NCBI RefSeq assembly: GCF_020229735.1
Contig: NZ_CP083455.1
Coordinates: 2,197,001 to 2,261,000 of the forward strand
DNA: 64,000 nt
Origin: Deinococcus taeanensis
GTDB lineage: Bacteria; Deinococcota; Deinococci; Deinococcales; Deinococcaceae
Reading direction: 5' to 3'
In this document: piece by piece, positions 31,942-43,613 of the stretch
Layout: each line of letters begins with the position of its first letter
How positions within the stretch are numbered: the stretch's first letter is position 1
Program-made: the position numbers and the translations under genes
Notes under the pieces: generated by a model
What the model was told of the DNA's origin: nothing
What the model saw: the letters and a program-made list of their open reading frames with translations, nothing else
Database searches by the model: none

Positions 31942-32473
31942 ATGACCGCAATGGCATCAGCGCTCAACGAAGACTTCTGGCTTGCCCTCTTCACAGGACA
32001 GACGTGGGATGAGTTTCGAGAAGCAGGTGCTACGACAATTGGATTTCGTGCCGCAAAGAGCACGACAGTCGCTAAGGTCCGCCCTGGCGATAAGTTGCTG
32101 TGTTACGTCACAGGGGTCATGCGCTGGGTAGGAGTGCTAGAAGTTGTTGGTCCAAGCAATGATTCCAGGGCTATATGGGCTGGCGACTTTCCTGTGCGTC
32201 TAGAGGTGCGCTCTGTTCTTCAGTTAAATCCAGAAAATGGTGTGCCTATGGGTGACCTGGAGGGCAAGGTCGCCTTCTACAGGGGCTCTCAGGATGCTGG
32301 CAAATTCAAAGGCATCGTCAGAAGCAGCCCAAATCGCCTCAGTCAACAAGACGGTCATCTGCTGGTCGAGCTGCTTCAGGAGGCCCACCGCAATCCCACC
32401 GTGCGACCTGTGGACAAGCGCAAGCTGTACAAAGCTGAGCGGAGTGTTGATCTGTCAAGGGTTTGGTGGAGCC

Positions 32474-33367
32474 TCAGTTCAGGATGTAAGCCTGCTCCTC
32501 GAAGGCCGTCGGTGACTGATACCCCAACGACGAGTGACGACGGCGACGGTTATAGAACACTTCAATCCACTCGAACACCTCTGTCCGTGTCTGGGCACGG
32601 TCCCACTGCGCTTCACCAAGCCCCATCTCCGTCTTCAATGTCGCAAAAAAGCTTTCCTGGACAGCATTATCCCAACAATCCCCCGCCTCGCTCATACTCT
32701 GAACGGCCTGCAGTCTGTCCAGCGCCTGCTGGTACACATCGCTCGTATACTGGCTCCCTCGATCCGAGTGATGCAGGAGTCCGCCTGGTGGTTTCCGACG
32801 CGCTACGGCCATCTCCAACGCCGCTGTGACCAGCGGCGTCTGAAGTCGCTCATTCAGCGCCCAGCCGACAATTTTCCTCGAGTACAGGTCCATGACCGTT
32901 GCCAAGTACAACCAGCCATCACGGGTGGGTAGGTACGTCATATCCGTGACCCACTTCTGGTTCGGGGCATCCGCAGTGAATGCCCGATCAAGAATGTTTT
33001 CTGCGACTGGACGCGAAGATTTCGTTTTGGTCGTCGTACGGAACTTCCGTTTCCCACGTGCGACAAGCAGGGCTTGTCGCATGAGCCGCCTGATCCGCTG
33101 ACGACTGACCTGCTCTCCCTGTGCCTTCAGGTCGGCTTGGATGCGCAGCGCCCCGTATGTTCCCCGGCTTTCCTCGAAGCTGGTCCTGATTTTCTCGATC
33201 AGCACGCGGTCTTTTGTGATCCTCTTGCTCTCCGGCCTTCCCCGCGAAGCGTAGTACCCGCTGATGCCCACCTCGAGAACCCGGCACATCAGTTCCACTG
33301 GGAACTCGTTCTGGTGCCCCTCGATGAATTTGAAGATCAGGGCTGCTTCGCGAAGAAGGCCAGTGCT
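32474..33367 (-). CDS. IS3-family transposase OrfB
   Basis: Produced by -1 frameshifting from orfA at the A6G run (33366-33372). Contains the HTH_21 region (GTYGALRIQADLKAQG, RRLMRQALL) and the rve core: KWVTDMTYLPT (Asp), LLHHSDRGSQYTS (Asp) and DCWDNAVQESFFATLK (Glu), ending with YNRRRRHSSLGYQSP. About 297 residues in this frame. All catalytic residues are present. Confidence 0.88.
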   Translation of the reverse strand, partial: STGLLREAALIFKFIEGHQNEFPVELMCRVLEVGISGYYASRGRPESKRITKDRVLIEKIRTSFEESRGTYGALRIQADLKAQGEQVSRQRIRRLMRQALLVARGKRKFRTTTKTKSSRPVAENILDRAFTADAPNQKWVTDMTYLPTRDGWLYLATVMDLYSRKIVGWALNERLQTPLVTAALEMAVARRKPPGGLLHHSDRGSQYTSDVYQQALDRLQAVQSMSEAGDCWDNAVQESFFATLKTEMGLGEAQWDRAQTRTEVFEWIEVFYNRRRRHSSLGYQSPTAFEEQAYILN

Positions 33368-33645
33368 TTTTTCAGAATATCCCGTTCCTGTCGTGCAATT
33401 TCCAGTTCCCGCTCCAGTTCCTTGAGTCGAGCCTCCTGTGGTGAAAGGGCGGGGATTCCCCGCCCGGTGAAGGCTGGGCGGCCAGCGGCCGTCTGGGTGT
33501 CCTGCTGCTGCTTCCACCGGACCACGTAGTGAGGGGGAACGCCAAGGTCACGGGCAATCTGGGCGCAACTCTTTCCGGTCGTGCGGACCAGCCGGACGGC
33601 TTCTTGTTTGAACTCAGCGGTGAATTTCTGCTTGGGTACGGACAT
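33337..33645 (-). CDS. IS3-family transposase OrfA
   Basis: 102 residues starting MSVPKQKFTAEFKQEAV, with the helix-turn-helix SCAQIARDLGVPPHYVVRWK and a C-terminal coiled coil (LKELERELEIARQERDILKK). GGAG precedes the ATG. The A6G run near its end is the likely frameshift site for the fused transposase. Confidence 0.88.
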   Translation of the reverse strand: MSVPKQKFTAEFKQEAVRLVRTTGKSCAQIARDLGVPPHYVVRWKQQQDTQTAAGRPAFTGRGIPALSPQEARLKELERELEIARQERDILKKALAFFAKQP

Positions 33646-33941
33646 TCTGTCCTCCAGTGTGGATCACACTGAACTTACCCTCCACCAAACTCTATCCAGT
33701 TCACTACCTGGTTGCCCCAGATGAGCGTCGAGCCAAGGTGGCGCAAGAGATTCGACGACCAACGTTCCAGCTTCGGAGCAAACCATTGTATGCCGTATGT
33801 GGGTTTCTCCCCTTTTCGACGCTGGTGGAAAAGATCGAAGCGATCAGACGGTTGAACATTGCCGCAAGCCTCAGCCCCTCGTTCCTAGAACAAACAGCTG
33901 AGTATTTCGACCAATAAACCCAGGAAATACCCCATGTCATC

Positions 33942-34256
33942 GTGCGGGTTCTTTCGGTCCAGCCAAGCGAAAAGCTCGTAGTCGGCCACCTTCAAAGCCT
34001 ACCAGCCAAGAACCTTGCCACCTTAGGGGCGCTGTACGAGACTGCCTCAATGCCACTTTCCCGTCTGGATGCCAACCTTGCAATTCTGAAGCTGCTGCAG
34101 GAAGCGGTCGAGACTCAGCCTGACCAGAGGTTCGGCCAGCTGTTGTGGAATATCGGCGTTCTGATACCTGGGGAGGAAGGAGGCATCACGGACCCATACC
34201 AAGACGAATCAACGACGATCCTTCGACGGATGGAAAAGCGCAAGCAGGCGCTCTAG
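33942..34256 (+). CDS. Uncharacterised small protein, up to 104 residues
   Basis: The frame is open from a GTG at 33942; an ATG at 34051 would give 68 residues and covers the better conserved-looking part (RFGQLLWNIGVL followed by DPYQDESTTILRRM). Short proteins with a RFGQLL-N pattern and a DPY-ES acidic motif occur widely near toxin and immunity genes, without assigned function. No ribosome binding site is convincing. It follows the broken EVE-nuclease gene by 24 bases. Confidence 0.5.
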   Translation: MRVLSVQPSEKLVVGHLQSLPAKNLATLGALYETASMPLSRLDANLAILKLLQEAVETQPDQRFGQLLWNIGVLIPGEEGGITDPYQDESTTILRRMEKRKQAL

Positions 34257-34292
34257 CGGAGATTATTGACAGTTCCAAGAGTCTGGGTCAGG

Positions 34293-35342
34293 TTAAACGG
34301 TGCCATCAGTCGCCCATGAGTCAAAGGTCCTCCAGACCCGTTGTTTCTCTAGGCTCACCAGGTCCTGTTCCACCACGTCACGCGTTGACGTATGAAACAG
34401 CACCTCCAGCGTACCTCTCTGGGTCACCTGAAGTTCGGTCGCAAGGTCGAGTAAGACATCCAAATACATGATGCGCTCGTCTGGACTGACCTGAGGCAGG
34501 GCATGATGATTGACACGCAGATGGGTCAGCACGTTCGGATAAACGCACCGCAAACAGTCCCAGAAGGCATTGAAGTTCCTGCCGAAATACGTACTGTCCT
34601 CAAAAATGGGGTTAAGGTGCTGACGCTGCTCGTCATAAATACACACGCCATAGCGCTCGAAGACCTCTTGGACATTCTGGAGGCCAGCGGGAAGGTCTAC
34701 CGTCAGCCCACACACTGCAGGAGAGAGTGGCTTTGAGAACGTGATGCACGACCGCAGCGCCTGGGTATGCGACGTGCTCTGGGTCCAGGCTCGAGGATCC
34801 AGGCTGAATTCCGTTCGATTCCGCCATGAGGTTGACTGCACGCCTCGCCAGGTGGTCTCGGGATGGGTTTCACTAAGGATGGCAAAAGTCCCCATCCAGG
34901 CCTCAAGCGTGGTCCTGTTCGTGTCGGGCATCACCACAATCAGGGGCTCCATGGGCAAAGCGAAGCAGAATCGATACCCCGTTCCTGCAGGCTCAACCCA
35001 ACTGACGCACTCCACGACTTCAGGGCCCAGGCCGAGAGTGACGCCTCGGTAGAGCTCTGTCTTGGCACTCCAGTCCCAATCAGGTCGATCAGGCTCCCGC
35101 CTGTCATCGAACCCTTCTTCCAACAGACCTTGAGACCAGACGCCTCTCAGGTGTGGATGGCGCCACACATCCACCCAAACATCCCCTAATTGACTGGCCT
35201 GCGGCACATCAAGAGTCCACTGCAGCATGGTGTCCCATTGGCTGGGATCGGAGAATAGCTTGGGAACACGGTCCCACCACTCGGTGTGATCAAAGGGGTG
35301 CCGAGTTCGGGAGAGCCAGTGAGTCAAGCGCTCAGACGCCAT
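34293..35342 (-). CDS. Barstar-like putative immunity protein with N-terminal extension
   Basis: 349 residues. Around 225-265 a barstar-like pattern appears: LTVDLPAGLQNVQEVFERYG then STYFGRNFNAFWDCLRCV, the latter corresponding to the YFGRNLDALWDCL hallmark of barnase inhibitors. The N-terminal 200 residues (HTEWWDRVPKLF, MLQWTLDVP) are not recognised. No secreted RNase gene is adjacent. A leaderless promoter fits (TAGACT, six bases, ATG), so the island gene is adapted to Deinococcus expression. Likely an orphan immunity gene. Confidence 0.65.
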   Translation of the reverse strand: MASERLTHWLSRTRHPFDHTEWWDRVPKLFSDPSQWDTMLQWTLDVPQASQLGDVWVDVWRHPHLRGVWSQGLLEEGFDDRREPDRPDWDWSAKTELYRGVTLGLGPEVVECVSWVEPAGTGYRFCFALPMEPLIVVMPDTNRTTLEAWMGTFAILSETHPETTWRGVQSTSWRNRTEFSLDPRAWTQSTSHTQALRSCITFSKPLSPAVCGLTVDLPAGLQNVQEVFERYGVCIYDEQRQHLNPIFEDSTYFGRNFNAFWDCLRCVYPNVLTHLRVNHHALPQVSPDERIMYLDVLLDLATELQVTQRGTLEVLFHTSTRDVVEQDLVSLEKQRVWRTFDSWATDGTV

Positions 35343-35348
35343 ACGCGC

Positions 35349-35354
35349 AGTCTA
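35349..35354 (-). promoter_or_regulatory. Leaderless -10 box of the barstar-like gene
   Basis: TAGACT on the minus strand, six bases before the ATG at 35342. Confidence 0.5.
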
Positions 35355-35462
35355 TGGCGGTGCATTGCGCCGTCTTTCATAGGCCTGGGTACGGAGCTGC
35401 AGCCATTTATCATCCTGAGCTGCTCCGTTGCTAGACCATCTGCATTTCGTCTGACCACGTAC

Positions 35463-35969
35463 TTAGTTGTGGCCGTATCCACTGAGCCACGTATCAAGAT
35501 CCTCCTGCAGCGCGTCGAGGGACTCCTGGGTGCGGCCGTTTTGGATCGATTCCAATCGCTCCGAGAACATGCCGAGCGAAAAGCCATCTCGCACAAATAC
35601 GCGAGCAAGGTCCTCATGCAGGATGAAGTCACCCTGCTTCAGGTGTCGGTCCACCAGCATGAGTACCTCAACGACTTGAGTCACGGACAGGTCACCACTC
35701 ACCATCTCTTCCAGTAACCCATAGGCAAGGTGCCCGAAGCTCTGCCCGTCTATGACAGTTTCCGCGATGAGACGGAGGCCTCTACTGATGTCTGTGGCTT
35801 CCGTTGATTCCAGAAGTTTTAACGCCTCAGGTTGCTTGACGAGTTCTGGCTCACCCTGTGCCCACAGGTGAACCACAGCTGTATCAGCGAGGCCGCTTTC
35901 AAACTGAAAAAAGTGGACAGTTGCCCACATCCGCGTAAGCCAATGCAGCTCCGTCAAAGATCCCTCCAT
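35463..35969 (-). CDS. Uncharacterised 168-residue acidic protein
   Basis: No family recognised. Soluble, acidic and helical, with aromatic N-terminus (HWLTRMWATVHFFQFESGL), LLEEMVSGDLSVTQVVEVLM in the middle and an Asp/Glu-rich end. It sits between the barstar-like gene and the integrase in island 1, all on the minus strand. The acidic, compact make-up and setting would suit an immunity protein; this is a guess from context. Confidence 0.6.
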   Translation of the reverse strand: MEGSLTELHWLTRMWATVHFFQFESGLADTAVVHLWAQGEPELVKQPEALKLLESTEATDISRGLRLIAETVIDGQSFGHLAYGLLEEMVSGDLSVTQVVEVLMLVDRHLKQGDFILHEDLARVFVRDGFSLGMFSERLESIQNGRTQESLDALQEDLDTWLSGYGHN

Positions 35970-36017
35970 ACTCAGGCTCGAGCTTAGGTGCCGACAGCCA
36001 ATTATTTCTCTTTACTT

Positions 36018-36920
36018 TCACAGGCGGTCGGCTGGGCTAGCCCTCAGGTGTGCCCTCTCCAGGTCATCATCACTCAAGCGGAGATATACCCGCGTCTGAT
36101 CTAGCGAGGCATGCCCCATCATTTCCCGAAGTGTGAACACGTCCACACCGTTCGTGAGGGCCATTGTTGCGAAGGCGCGCCTCCAGGCATGAGGAGAGAG
36201 ATGGGCGGGAGGAATGTCGGAGCTACTGGCGAGGCGCAGCATGAGGTTATGCAAACCGCTTTTGCTCATGGGCAGACCAGAGCGGTTCAAGAACATCTCT
36301 TGAATGTGAGGTCGTGCAGGTTTGCGCTCCCGCCGCTCATAAGTGGTGATGGCTTTGCCTGCCTTAATGCCTATGGGAATGCGCCGCTCTTTTTTGCGCT
36401 TGCTTGTCTCGGCTCTGACCCTGACCATGCCCCGTGCAAGGTCAATATCCCCCGTCTGAAGCTGCAGTAACTCAGACATGCGAACGCCAGTGTCCAGAAG
36501 CGTCAGGAGGATAGCTTGGTCGCGCAGGGGGTGACGGGTCTCCTTGGCAGCCTTCAGAGCGGCCTTAGCTTCCATCCCAGAGACTGCAGGGGGCAAGACC
36601 TGGGGAACAGGAGCCAGCTTGAAGCGAGCCATTGGATGGTTCGGGATCAGTTCCTCCTCAAAGGCCCATCTCAGGGTTGCCCTGATGCCACGCATGGTGG
36701 CGTGCTCACCTCCAGGCGCCAGCCCTCGCTGACGCAGATGCAGAACGAAGCCCTGGAGGAGAGGTTTGTTCACGGCACTGAGGTCAGGGGCAATGCCTTC
36801 TGATGCCATGTATCGTTCCAGGCTCGTGATGGTCTGTCGGTAGTAATCGACGGTGCCCTCAGAGCGGCGCAGGCTCAGAAGGTGACGGCGGTGGATTTGG
36901 TGCAGCTCTGACAGGTTCAT
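36018..36920 (-). CDS. int: Tyrosine recombinase (integrase) of island 1
   Basis: 300 residues, XerC/D-like size, with a SAM-like core-binding N-terminal domain and the catalytic set: Arg in LLDTGVRMSELL, HxxR in HLSPHAWRRAF, GHASLD and the nucleophilic Tyr in QTRVYLRL. AGGAGG stands four to five bases before the ATG at 36920; the longer frame to 37001 is not needed. The gene starts about 110 bases from the tRNA-Leu 3' end, the expected place for the integrase that recombined there. Confidence 0.92.
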   Translation of the reverse strand: MNLSELHQIHRRHLLSLRRSEGTVDYYRQTITSLERYMASEGIAPDLSAVNKPLLQGFVLHLRQRGLAPGGEHATMRGIRATLRWAFEEELIPNHPMARFKLAPVPQVLPPAVSGMEAKAALKAAKETRHPLRDQAILLTLLDTGVRMSELLQLQTGDIDLARGMVRVRAETSKRKKERRIPIGIKAGKAITTYERRERKPARPHIQEMFLNRSGLPMSKSGLHNLMLRLASSSDIPPAHLSPHAWRRAFATMALTNGVDVFTLREMMGHASLDQTRVYLRLSDDDLERAHLRASPADRL

Positions 36921-37007
36921 GGGGCCTCCTGTAGCTGCTTTGATGGGTACAAGATTCGGTATGTAAACCACCGTTTCGGGAGGAATTTTCGAAGCACCCA
37001 AAAAGGT

Positions 37008-37029
37008 AAAAAGCCCGCCTAAGCGAGCT
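37008..37029 (-). terminator. Terminator after tRNA-Leu
   Basis: 7-bp stem (37012-37018 with 37023-37029, one G-U), CTAA-type loop, five T on the minus strand. It lies just beyond the attachment repeat, on the island side. Confidence 0.75.
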
Positions 37030-37030
37030 C

Positions 37031-37119
<89 letters not shown>

Positions 37120-37151
37120 ACGCTGTGTCCTGCCGCCAGGACCCCTGCAAG

Positions 37152-37190
37152 AAAAAACCCGGCCCGGGGCTTACGCCTGGGGCCGGGGTT
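37152..37190 (-). terminator. Terminator of tRNA-His
   Basis: 10-bp GC-rich stem with one bulged base (37156-37165 with 37180-37190) and six T on the minus strand, between tRNA-His and tRNA-Leu. Confidence 0.75.
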
Positions 37191-37195
37191 CAAAG

Positions 37196-37273
37196 TGGGG
37201 TGGATTATGGGATTTGAACCCACGACCTCCGCTTCCACAGAGCGGCGCTCTAACCGGCTGAGCTAAACCCACC
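37196..37273 (-). tRNA. tRNA-His(GUG)
   Basis: Cloverleaf with the extra G at position -1 paired to discriminator C, as expected for His. Acceptor GTGGGTT/AATCCAC, anticodon stem CCGCT/AGCGG, loop CTGTGGA (anticodon GUG), encoded CCA. Confidence 0.95.
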
Positions 37274-37660
37274 ACTGCTGCCCACAACTCGCAGGCCCAC
37301 ACAGCTTAAGGGCGGCGGGGCAGACTGTCAATCCTGCCCCGCCGGGCCGCCCTCTGCGTTCAGGAGTTCAGGTCCGCCCACAGGGCGCCTGCCCGCGCGC
37401 CGGAAGCAGGCACGCCCTCCAGACCGGTGCGGCCGCGCCACGTGGAGGTGGGTGGCGGACGTGACCTTCAGGTTCTGTTGGACCGCCAGGGGCCGTACTG
37501 TGAGCGGCCGTCCAGGTGAGCGTGCAGGCGCCACAGGCGTTTCTGGGCTGCAGGGTGCCCCGGCGGGTCTGGTGGTGCGGGCCTTCACCTGCAGCGGGCT
37601 TGCCCACGCGCCTGGCGGCTGATGGTGCAGAGGTCCTTGCGGGCGCTACGCTGTGCGCAC
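37274..37660. other. Intergenic region upstream of the acyl-CoA dehydrogenase gene
   Basis: 387 GC-rich bases. Contains TACGCT at 37647-37652, eight bases before the ATG at 37661 (leaderless-type -10). Apart from that no gene, repeat or RNA was recognised. Confidence 0.5.
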
Positions 37661-38803
<1,143 letters not shown>

Positions 38804-38821
38804 GCCTGGCCGCGCCGGTCG

Positions 38822-39895
38822 TCAGTTCAGGCCGGTCAGCCACCAGTTCAGGAACAGTGGCAGGCGGGCCCGCCAGGCAGGCTCGTCATGCCAGTGGCCT
38901 TCGCCGGTAGTGAATTTCGCTTCGCGGACATGAGGGCGCAGGCGGCCCGTGAGCGCGCGGGCCAGGGTGATGAGGTCCTGGGCCTGGGCGAGACTGCTGC
39001 CTTCGTGGTCTCCCATGTCGATCCACACGCGTGCGCCGGGGTCGGCGCGGCCGTCGAGCCAGCGCAGGAACTGATGCCCGGCGGGCCACACGGCGGGGCT
39101 GAACACGCCGAGGGTGCCGTACGTGCCCGGGTCGCGCAGGCCGGCGTAGGCGGTGATCAGGCCGCCGAAGGAGGACCCCGCCAGCGCCGTGCGCGCCGCC
39201 GGCACGTGGCCGTAGCTGGCGTGCAGGTGCGGAAGGAGGGTCTGCCGCAGCCAGTCGGCGTACTCGTCGGCGCCGCTGGAGAAGGCGTTCATCTCGAATG
39301 GGAAGGGCACGTAGCGGCGGCTGCGTTCGTGGTTCACGGGCAGCGCCGCAACGCGCAGAGGCAGGCCGGCGTCTGTCATGGCCTGGGCGGCGCCGGCGGC
39401 GTCCCAGCTTTCTCCTGCGAAGGTGGGTCCGTCGTCGAAGACGTTCTGGCCGTCGTGCAGGATCAGCAGGGGCAGGGTCTGCCGGTCGTGACCGTCGGGC
39501 CACCAGAGGCGCACAGGCTGGCTGCCCCAGGGCGCAGGCAGGGTCAGTTCCTCACGGGGCGGAGCGCAGCGGCTGGGGCGGGAGCGGCCGAGCCGGGCGG
39601 TCTGCCAGCCGGCCACCTTGAGGGTCAGGGTGGTGTCGCCGCGCAGCACGGCGCGGTGGGCGGGGGCGCGCTGGCCCCACGGATCGCCTTCTTCCGTGAC
39701 AGTTCCGTCAGGGCGCTGAAGGCGCACTTTGAGATTCAGCAGCTGGCCTTCGGGGAAGTCGGCGTGCAGGGTACCGGCGGGGGTGAAGGTCCAGCCGGTG
39801 GGGGTGCTGCTCCAGCCGCGGTGGTCGCCGGTGAGGAAGGCCTGACCGCTGGGCGTGCCGGGCGGAACGGTCAAGTGCACGGTGAGGCGGGGCAT
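38822..39895 (-). CDS. Esterase D/enterochelin-esterase-type alpha/beta hydrolase
   Basis: 357 residues. The N-terminal 110 residues look like a carbohydrate-binding or early-set beta domain (FLTGDHRGWSSTPTGWTFTP), and the rest is a putative esterase (PF00756 type): LLILHDGQNVFDD, nucleophile Ser in ALAGSSFGGLITAY, acidic DMGDHEGS and His in GEGHWHDEPAW. No signal peptide is evident. The leaderless promoter TACACT-N6-ATG decides the start at 39895. Substrate unknown. Confidence 0.85.
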   Translation of the reverse strand: MPRLTVHLTVPPGTPSGQAFLTGDHRGWSSTPTGWTFTPAGTLHADFPEGQLLNLKVRLQRPDGTVTEEGDPWGQRAPAHRAVLRGDTTLTLKVAGWQTARLGRSRPSRCAPPREELTLPAPWGSQPVRLWWPDGHDRQTLPLLILHDGQNVFDDGPTFAGESWDAAGAAQAMTDAGLPLRVAALPVNHERSRRYVPFPFEMNAFSSGADEYADWLRQTLLPHLHASYGHVPAARTALAGSSFGGLITAYAGLRDPGTYGTLGVFSPAVWPAGHQFLRWLDGRADPGARVWIDMGDHEGSSLAQAQDLITLARALTGRLRPHVREAKFTTGEGHWHDEPAWRARLPLFLNWWLTGLN

Positions 39896-39901
39896 GGGCC
39901 G

Positions 39902-39907
39902 AGTGTA
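39902..39907 (-). promoter_or_regulatory. Leaderless -10 box of the esterase gene
   Basis: TACACT on the minus strand, six bases before the ATG at 39895. Confidence 0.55.
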
Positions 39908-40037
39908 GGGGCTGGGGTGAGGCAAGAACGGGTGAAGGGCGCATCAGCTTCCCGTGAGGGTTGTGTCAGGTCGTTGGGGGTAGTCTTTTGGCGTGGAGGA
40001 CGAGGTTTGCTCGGGCCATCTCGGATCGCGCTGAGGC

Positions 40038-40081
40038 TTGCCCCCACCCTGGAAACTTGATATATTCACACTCAAGTTTCC
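40038..40081 (+). promoter_or_regulatory. lon promoter with HspR (HAIR) operator
   Basis: -35 TTGCCC (40038-40043), 17-base spacer, -10 TATATT (40061-40066). A perfect 10-bp inverted repeat (40051-40060 with 40072-40081) contains CTTGA-N11-TCAAG, the spacing of the HAIR element bound by HspR; the right half matches ACTCAAG fully. It covers the -10 box, so bound HspR would block transcription until heat shock. Confidence 0.8.
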
Positions 40082-40147
40082 TGGTGATTGCATTTTCAGG
40101 AACCCGCTCTCAAGACGACCCACCCGGGCGAAAAGGAGTTCCGAGCC

Positions 40148-42592
<2,445 letters not shown>

Positions 42593-42608
42593 GCCACCCC
42601 ACCTCACG

Positions 42609-42635
42609 CCTCCCCGTCCACCCAGGACGGGGAGG
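42609..42635 (+). terminator. Terminator of lon
   Basis: 11-bp perfect stem (42609-42619 with 42625-42635) and five-base loop, 16 bases after the lon stop; only a short T-run follows. Confidence 0.65.
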
Positions 42636-42685
42636 TTGCTGCATGTCCGCCGCTCCCTGCCGCCCTCGCTCTAGACTTCCGGGAC

Positions 42686-43558
42686 ATGCGCCGCCTGCTC
42701 CTCGTGCTGCTCCTGACCACCCTGACCACCGCGCACGCCGCGTACTGCTATGACGTGCCCGGCGAGGACCGCACCCTGCTGCCCCGCTTTCAGGGGACCC
42801 CCAGACAGGTGGTCGAGATTCGCCGCGAATCCGATCCCGCCGCGCCGGACGACCCTGCACGCACCACCACCCGCACGTTCACCTTCCAGGGTGGTCGCCT
42901 GGCACACATCCAGACGCAGGCTCCCGGCGACCAGACCCAGACGCTCCTCACCCTGATCGGCAGGACCGGATACCAGCGCGCCTCAGTCAGGCTAGAGGCC
43001 CTGTTCAGCGGGAAGGGGGTTACGCTCGCCGACGTGCAGGAACAGCCCCGTGAGCCGGTCTCGCTGACCTTCGACGCGCAGGGCCGACTGACGGCCTACA
43101 GGGGCGTGTGGGAAGACCAGGCGCTCAACGCTCTGAAAGAACAGGTCAGCTGCACCTACTCCGCTGCGAAACGGCAGGTGGTGGAGCGTGTCACCCGCGC
43201 CGGAGTCGTGGCCTGGGTGACCACCGCGCAGCTGGACGAACGTGGGCGCCTGACCCGAAGGGAGATTGCCGCCAGCCTCCCCGGACCGGGCATGCGGAAC
43301 ACCCGGCAGACCACCTACACATACGCGCCGGACGGCACCGGCATCCGTGTGGACGAACGGGCGAACGGTGAACGTCTTCCCGCGCTGCTGATGACCACCG
43401 ACGCCGCCGGGCGGGTCACGCACATTCAGATGGCCGACCTGGGCGACGTGCAGGAGCAGTGGCAGATCACCTACGACGCCCGCGGCAACTGGGTACGGCA
43501 GGTGGGCACCGTGCAGGGCCGCCCGTTCATGACGGTCACCCGCGACTACTCGTACTGA
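42686..43558 (+). CDS. Secreted protein with RHS-like YD strands
   Basis: 290 residues with an N-terminal signal peptide (MRRLLLVLLLTTLTTAHA, cleavage near 18). The mature part is strand-rich with repeated units of the type FDAQGRLTAYRG, LDERGRLTRREI, TDAAGRVTHIQ and YDARGNWVRQV, like isolated RHS/YD repeats used for folding or carbohydrate binding. No toxin or enzymatic domain is seen. TAGACT at 42672-42677 lies eight bases before the ATG. Likely exported to the cell envelope; function unknown. Confidence 0.8.
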   Translation: MRRLLLVLLLTTLTTAHAAYCYDVPGEDRTLLPRFQGTPRQVVEIRRESDPAAPDDPARTTTRTFTFQGGRLAHIQTQAPGDQTQTLLTLIGRTGYQRASVRLEALFSGKGVTLADVQEQPREPVSLTFDAQGRLTAYRGVWEDQALNALKEQVSCTYSAAKRQVVERVTRAGVVAWVTTAQLDERGRLTRREIAASLPGPGMRNTRQTTYTYAPDGTGIRVDERANGERLPALLMTTDAAGRVTHIQMADLGDVQEQWQITYDARGNWVRQVGTVQGRPFMTVTRDYSY

Positions 43559-43600
43559 CCGTGAAGATCAGTTCTGCCCCGGGTTCACCCGGACGGGGGG

Positions 43601-43606
43601 TATTCT
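43601..43606 (+). promoter_or_regulatory. Leaderless -10 box of the YqgE-family gene
   Basis: TATTCT, seven bases before the ATG at 43614. Confidence 0.55.
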
Positions 43607-43613
43607 GAAACGC

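Larger units (their letters stand above)
32461..33690 (-). mobile_element. IS3-family insertion sequence, 1230 bp
   Basis: Perfect 11-bp terminal inverted repeats (GTTTGGTGGAG at 32461-32471, its complement at 33680-33690), with further matches inwards. No direct repeat flanks the ends. Encodes orfA and orfB on the minus strand with an A6G slippery run. A different element from the one at 28.0-29.3 kb. Confidence 0.88.
31942..33917 (+). pseudogene. EVE-domain restriction-endonuclease gene, disrupted and internally deleted
   Basis: Left fragment 31942-32460 encodes an EVE-like reader: ALNEDFWLALFTGQTWDEF, then KVRPGDKLLCYVTGVMRWVGVLEV and RPVDKRKLYKAE. Right fragment 33691-33917 encodes the end of the associated nuclease: HYLVAPDERRAKV, EIRRPTFQL and PFSTLVEKI. 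In intact relatives known to me these regions are separated by some 100 residues carrying the catalytic Glu-x-Glu segment, which is missing here. The two fragments are also out of frame and no target duplication flanks the IS. EVE domains bind modified bases, so the ancestor was probably a type IV-like restriction enzyme. Confidence 0.7.

Noticed and set aside
32461..33690. Simple insertion of the second IS into the EVE-nuclease gene
   Set aside because: No target duplication flanks it, the flanking fragments are out of frame and a middle segment is missing, so deletion or recombination must have occurred.
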